DNA from: an uncultured Verrucomicrobiota bacterium
GTDB lineage: Bacteria; Verrucomicrobiota; Verrucomicrobiia; Verrucomicrobiales; Verrucomicrobiaceae
DNA length: 52,676 nt
Direction of reading: 5' to 3'
NCBI GenBank assembly: GCA_903848465.1
Contig: CAINGK010000198.1
Coordinates: 1 to 52,676, forward strand
The notes under the pieces: generated by a model
Told to the model about the DNA's origin: nothing
Seen by the model: the letters and a program-made list of their open reading frames with translations, nothing else
The model's database searches: none
Part shown: positions 51,139 to 52,676 of the stretch, in pieces
How positions within the stretch are numbered: position 1 is the stretch's first letter
How the letters are laid out: each line of letters starts with the position of its first letter
Translations under genes and position numbers: made by a program

Positions 51139-52317
51139 ATGATCAATCTCACCCGTCTTTACTGTGATGTCGCCCAGCCCATGGATCACCTGCGCTATGG
51201 TCGCGGCCACGGTTCCCCTACTTCCGCCGCTGAACGCCGCCCCATCGTCGTCTGGAACATCACCCGCCGCTGCAATCTGAAGTGCGTCCATTGCTACCAG
51301 GATTCCGATTCGAAATTCTACCCCGGCGAACTCACCTGGGAGCAGTGCAAAGCCGTCGTCGATGATCTTGCCGAATACAAAGTGCCCGCGCTGCTGCTTT
51401 CCGGCGGCGAGCCGACGATCCACCCGCATTTCTTCGAACTGGCCGAATACGCCACCGGCAAAGGCCTGCGCCTCACACTATCCACCAACGGCACCATGAT
51501 CAATCCCGAGTGGGCGCAGCGCATCAAGAACATCGGCTTCTCCTACGTCGGCATTTCGCTCGATGGCATGGGTGCCACGCATGACCACTTTCGCGGTAAA
51601 GTCGGTGCTTTTGATAAAGCTGTGGCAGCGTTCCGCAACTGCAAGGCGGTGGGGCAGAAAGTGGGCCTGCGTCTCACGCTCTCACGCCACAACATCGCCG
51701 ACATTGATTCCATCCTCGACTTCATCGAACACGAGGACATCGAGCGCGTCTGCTTCTACCACCTCGTCTATAGCGGGCGCGGTGCTGACCTCATGGAAGT
51801 GCCGCATGAGGAAACACGCGGTGCCATCGACAAAATCCTCGATCGCACCGCCCAATGGGTCGCGAGCGGCAAACCGCGTGAAGTTTTGACGGTCGATCAA
51901 CCCGTGGACGGCCCCTACCTCTACATGCGTCTGAAACGGGAGAACCCCGAGCGCGCTGCGCGTGCCATGGAACTACTCACCTGGAACGGCGGCGGGGCGA
52001 ACAGCAGCGGCACCGGCATCAGCAACATCGACACGCAGGGCAATGTGCATCCCGACCAGTTCTGGCACGAGCTCACGCTGGGCAATGTAAAGGAGCGCAA
52101 GTTCAGCGACATCTGGAGCAACCGCGACAACGCCACGCTCAATGCGTTGCGGAACCGCAAAGAGCATCTGAAGGGCAAATGCTCCCACTGCAGCTTCCTG
52201 GATGTCTGCGGTGGCGGCTTCCGGGTGCGTGCGCTGCAAATGACCGGGGATCTCTGGGCACCTGATCCATCCTGCTATCTCAATGAGCAAGAGATTGGTA
52301 TTGCTCAAGCAGCATAG
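51139..52317 (+). CDS. Radical SAM enzyme of the heme (AhbC/NirJ-like) type
   Basis: A 392-residue radical SAM protein. The cluster motif CNLKCVHC (Cys45, Cys49, Cys52) follows RRPIVVWNITRR, and LLLSGGEPTIHP is the SAM-binding GGEP block. A C-terminal SPASM-like region has CSHCSFLDVCGGGFR and a last Cys (DPSCYL). The opening INLTRLYCDVAQPMDHLRYG matches my memory of AhbC (didecarboxysiroheme deacetylase) and NirJ (heme d1 synthesis). Neither siroheme nor nirS-type genes are adjacent, so the exact reaction is open. The ATG at 51139 lies 71 bases past amt, so cotranscription is possible. Confidence 0.85.
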   Translation: MINLTRLYCDVAQPMDHLRYGRGHGSPTSAAERRPIVVWNITRRCNLKCVHCYQDSDSKFYPGELTWEQCKAVVDDLAEYKVPALLLSGGEPTIHPHFFELAEYATGKGLRLTLSTNGTMINPEWAQRIKNIGFSYVGISLDGMGATHDHFRGKVGAFDKAVAAFRNCKAVGQKVGLRLTLSRHNIADIDSILDFIEHEDIERVCFYHLVYSGRGADLMEVPHEETRGAIDKILDRTAQWVASGKPREVLTVDQPVDGPYLYMRLKRENPERAARAMELLTWNGGGANSSGTGISNIDTQGNVHPDQFWHELTLGNVKERKFSDIWSNRDNATLNALRNRKEHLKGKCSHCSFLDVCGGGFRVRALQMTGDLWAPDPSCYLNEQEIGIAQAA

Positions 52318-52571
52318 GAATCACCCAGTATAACTGGTATGGTAATTCGGACAATCACGCGATGATGGCAGGATTTTACTGCTCTGTTTTCTTGCCCTTT
52401 GTTCATACTCCTGTCAGCATCGGCAGACATCCTGTGGAGTCACTTCTCTGCATCAACGTCATCACCTTCATTCCCTTCAAATCATGAAAGCTTCACGTTG
52501 TTCAAGCGCCAGTGCCGCACGCTTGCTTGCCATGCTGTGGCGGCGCAAATTTTATTCTGTAAAAGTGGCGA
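52318..52571. other. Gene-free spacer at the right end
   Basis: About 250 bases between the radical SAM gene and the transposase tail. A small ccagt/actgg hairpin lies just after the radical SAM stop; nothing else is recognised. Confidence 0.5.
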
Positions 52572-52676
52572 TCAGGTTTGGGATGGTTCAGCGGAGTTCA
52601 TGTTGAGGTAAATTTTGCCGGTGCTCCACTCATCGCTTTGCTCGCAGAGCAGGGCGGAGACGAGGCGCAGGAGGGA
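52572..52676 (-). mobile_element. 3' end of an IS256-family transposase gene (partial)
   Basis: On the minus strand the last 34 residues read SLLRLVSALLCEQSDEW, then STGKIYLNMNSAEPSQT and a stop at 52572-52574. The ending R-L-x-x-A-L-L-x-E-x-x-x-E-W-x-T-G-x-x-Y-L-N-M is the C-terminus of IS256 (mutator-type) transposases. The rest lies beyond the window. An IS end should be found within 52318-52571 if the element is intact. Confidence 0.75.

Overview
The window looks like a chromosomal segment of a verrucomicrobial bacterium, most plausibly a Prosthecobacter/Verrucomicrobium relative. This rests on an exported protein with a PEP-CTERM tail ending in five arginines, a giant Calx-beta secreted protein with the 'LLEYAFG' C-terminal region typical of this phylum, a membrane Ser/Thr kinase coupled to an ECF sigma factor, PVC-type SGNH and sugar-isomerase proteins, and GC-rich genes with few Shine-Dalgarno sequences. 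Taxonomy is inferred from protein style, since no rRNA gene is present. I found no tRNA, CRISPR array, origin or prophage.

Layout. 1-5.6 kb: Gfo/Idh/MocA oxidoreductase, a membrane-anchored helical-repeat protein, and two visibly AT-richer exported-protein genes. 5.6-8.9 kb: rplQ and rpoA with a clear terminator but without the usual rpsM-rpsK-rpsD upstream, then a thioredoxin/heme/PDZ protein. 9-16.5 kb: zinc-ribbon protein, solitary sugar-type ABC permease, remnants of an antitoxin and of a transposase, methyltransferase, SGNH protein, small exported proteins, and long intergenic stretches with several repeat families. 16.5-20.8 kb: YaeQ, a large exported protein, fabV with a TMEM175-type channel. 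21-30.6 kb: one gene for a 3218-residue secreted metzincin/Calx-beta protein. 30.7-35.6 kb: a PQQ propeller gene broken by one amber codon, dtd, an ECF sigma factor, aspS. 35.6-41.6 kb: a RAYT transposase between two REP pairs, an ECF sigma factor translationally coupled to a Ser/Thr kinase, then galM coupled to a PP2C phosphatase. 41.9-46.6 kb: MetE-like enzyme, SIS protein, ROK kinase and SDR on one strand, with a divergent sugar isomerase. 47-52.3 kb: class V aminotransferase, then two roadblock-like proteins, an ammonium transporter and a heme-type radical SAM enzyme. The 3' end of an IS256-type transposase enters at the right edge.

Functional links seen from overlaps and spacing: kinase with sigma factor (ATGA overlap), galM with PP2C (GTGA overlap), ROK with SIS (ATGA overlap), fabV with TMEM175 (9 bp), and roadblock, roadblock and amt (13 and 4 bp).

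The most unusual material is: (i) a REP/RAYT system whose GTAG-hairpin repeats sit on or inside stop codons of neighbouring genes; (ii) a second 49-bp palindromic family and a family of 10-bp-period arrays; (iii) domain-in-domain architecture of the giant protein, where a seven-repeat propeller and a permuted lectin-like array each interrupt a Calx-beta domain at nearly the same loop; (iv) a kinase carrying SdpI-like and signal-peptidase-like regions; (v) a roadblock pair in an operon with an ammonium transporter that has an unusual exported N-terminal extension.
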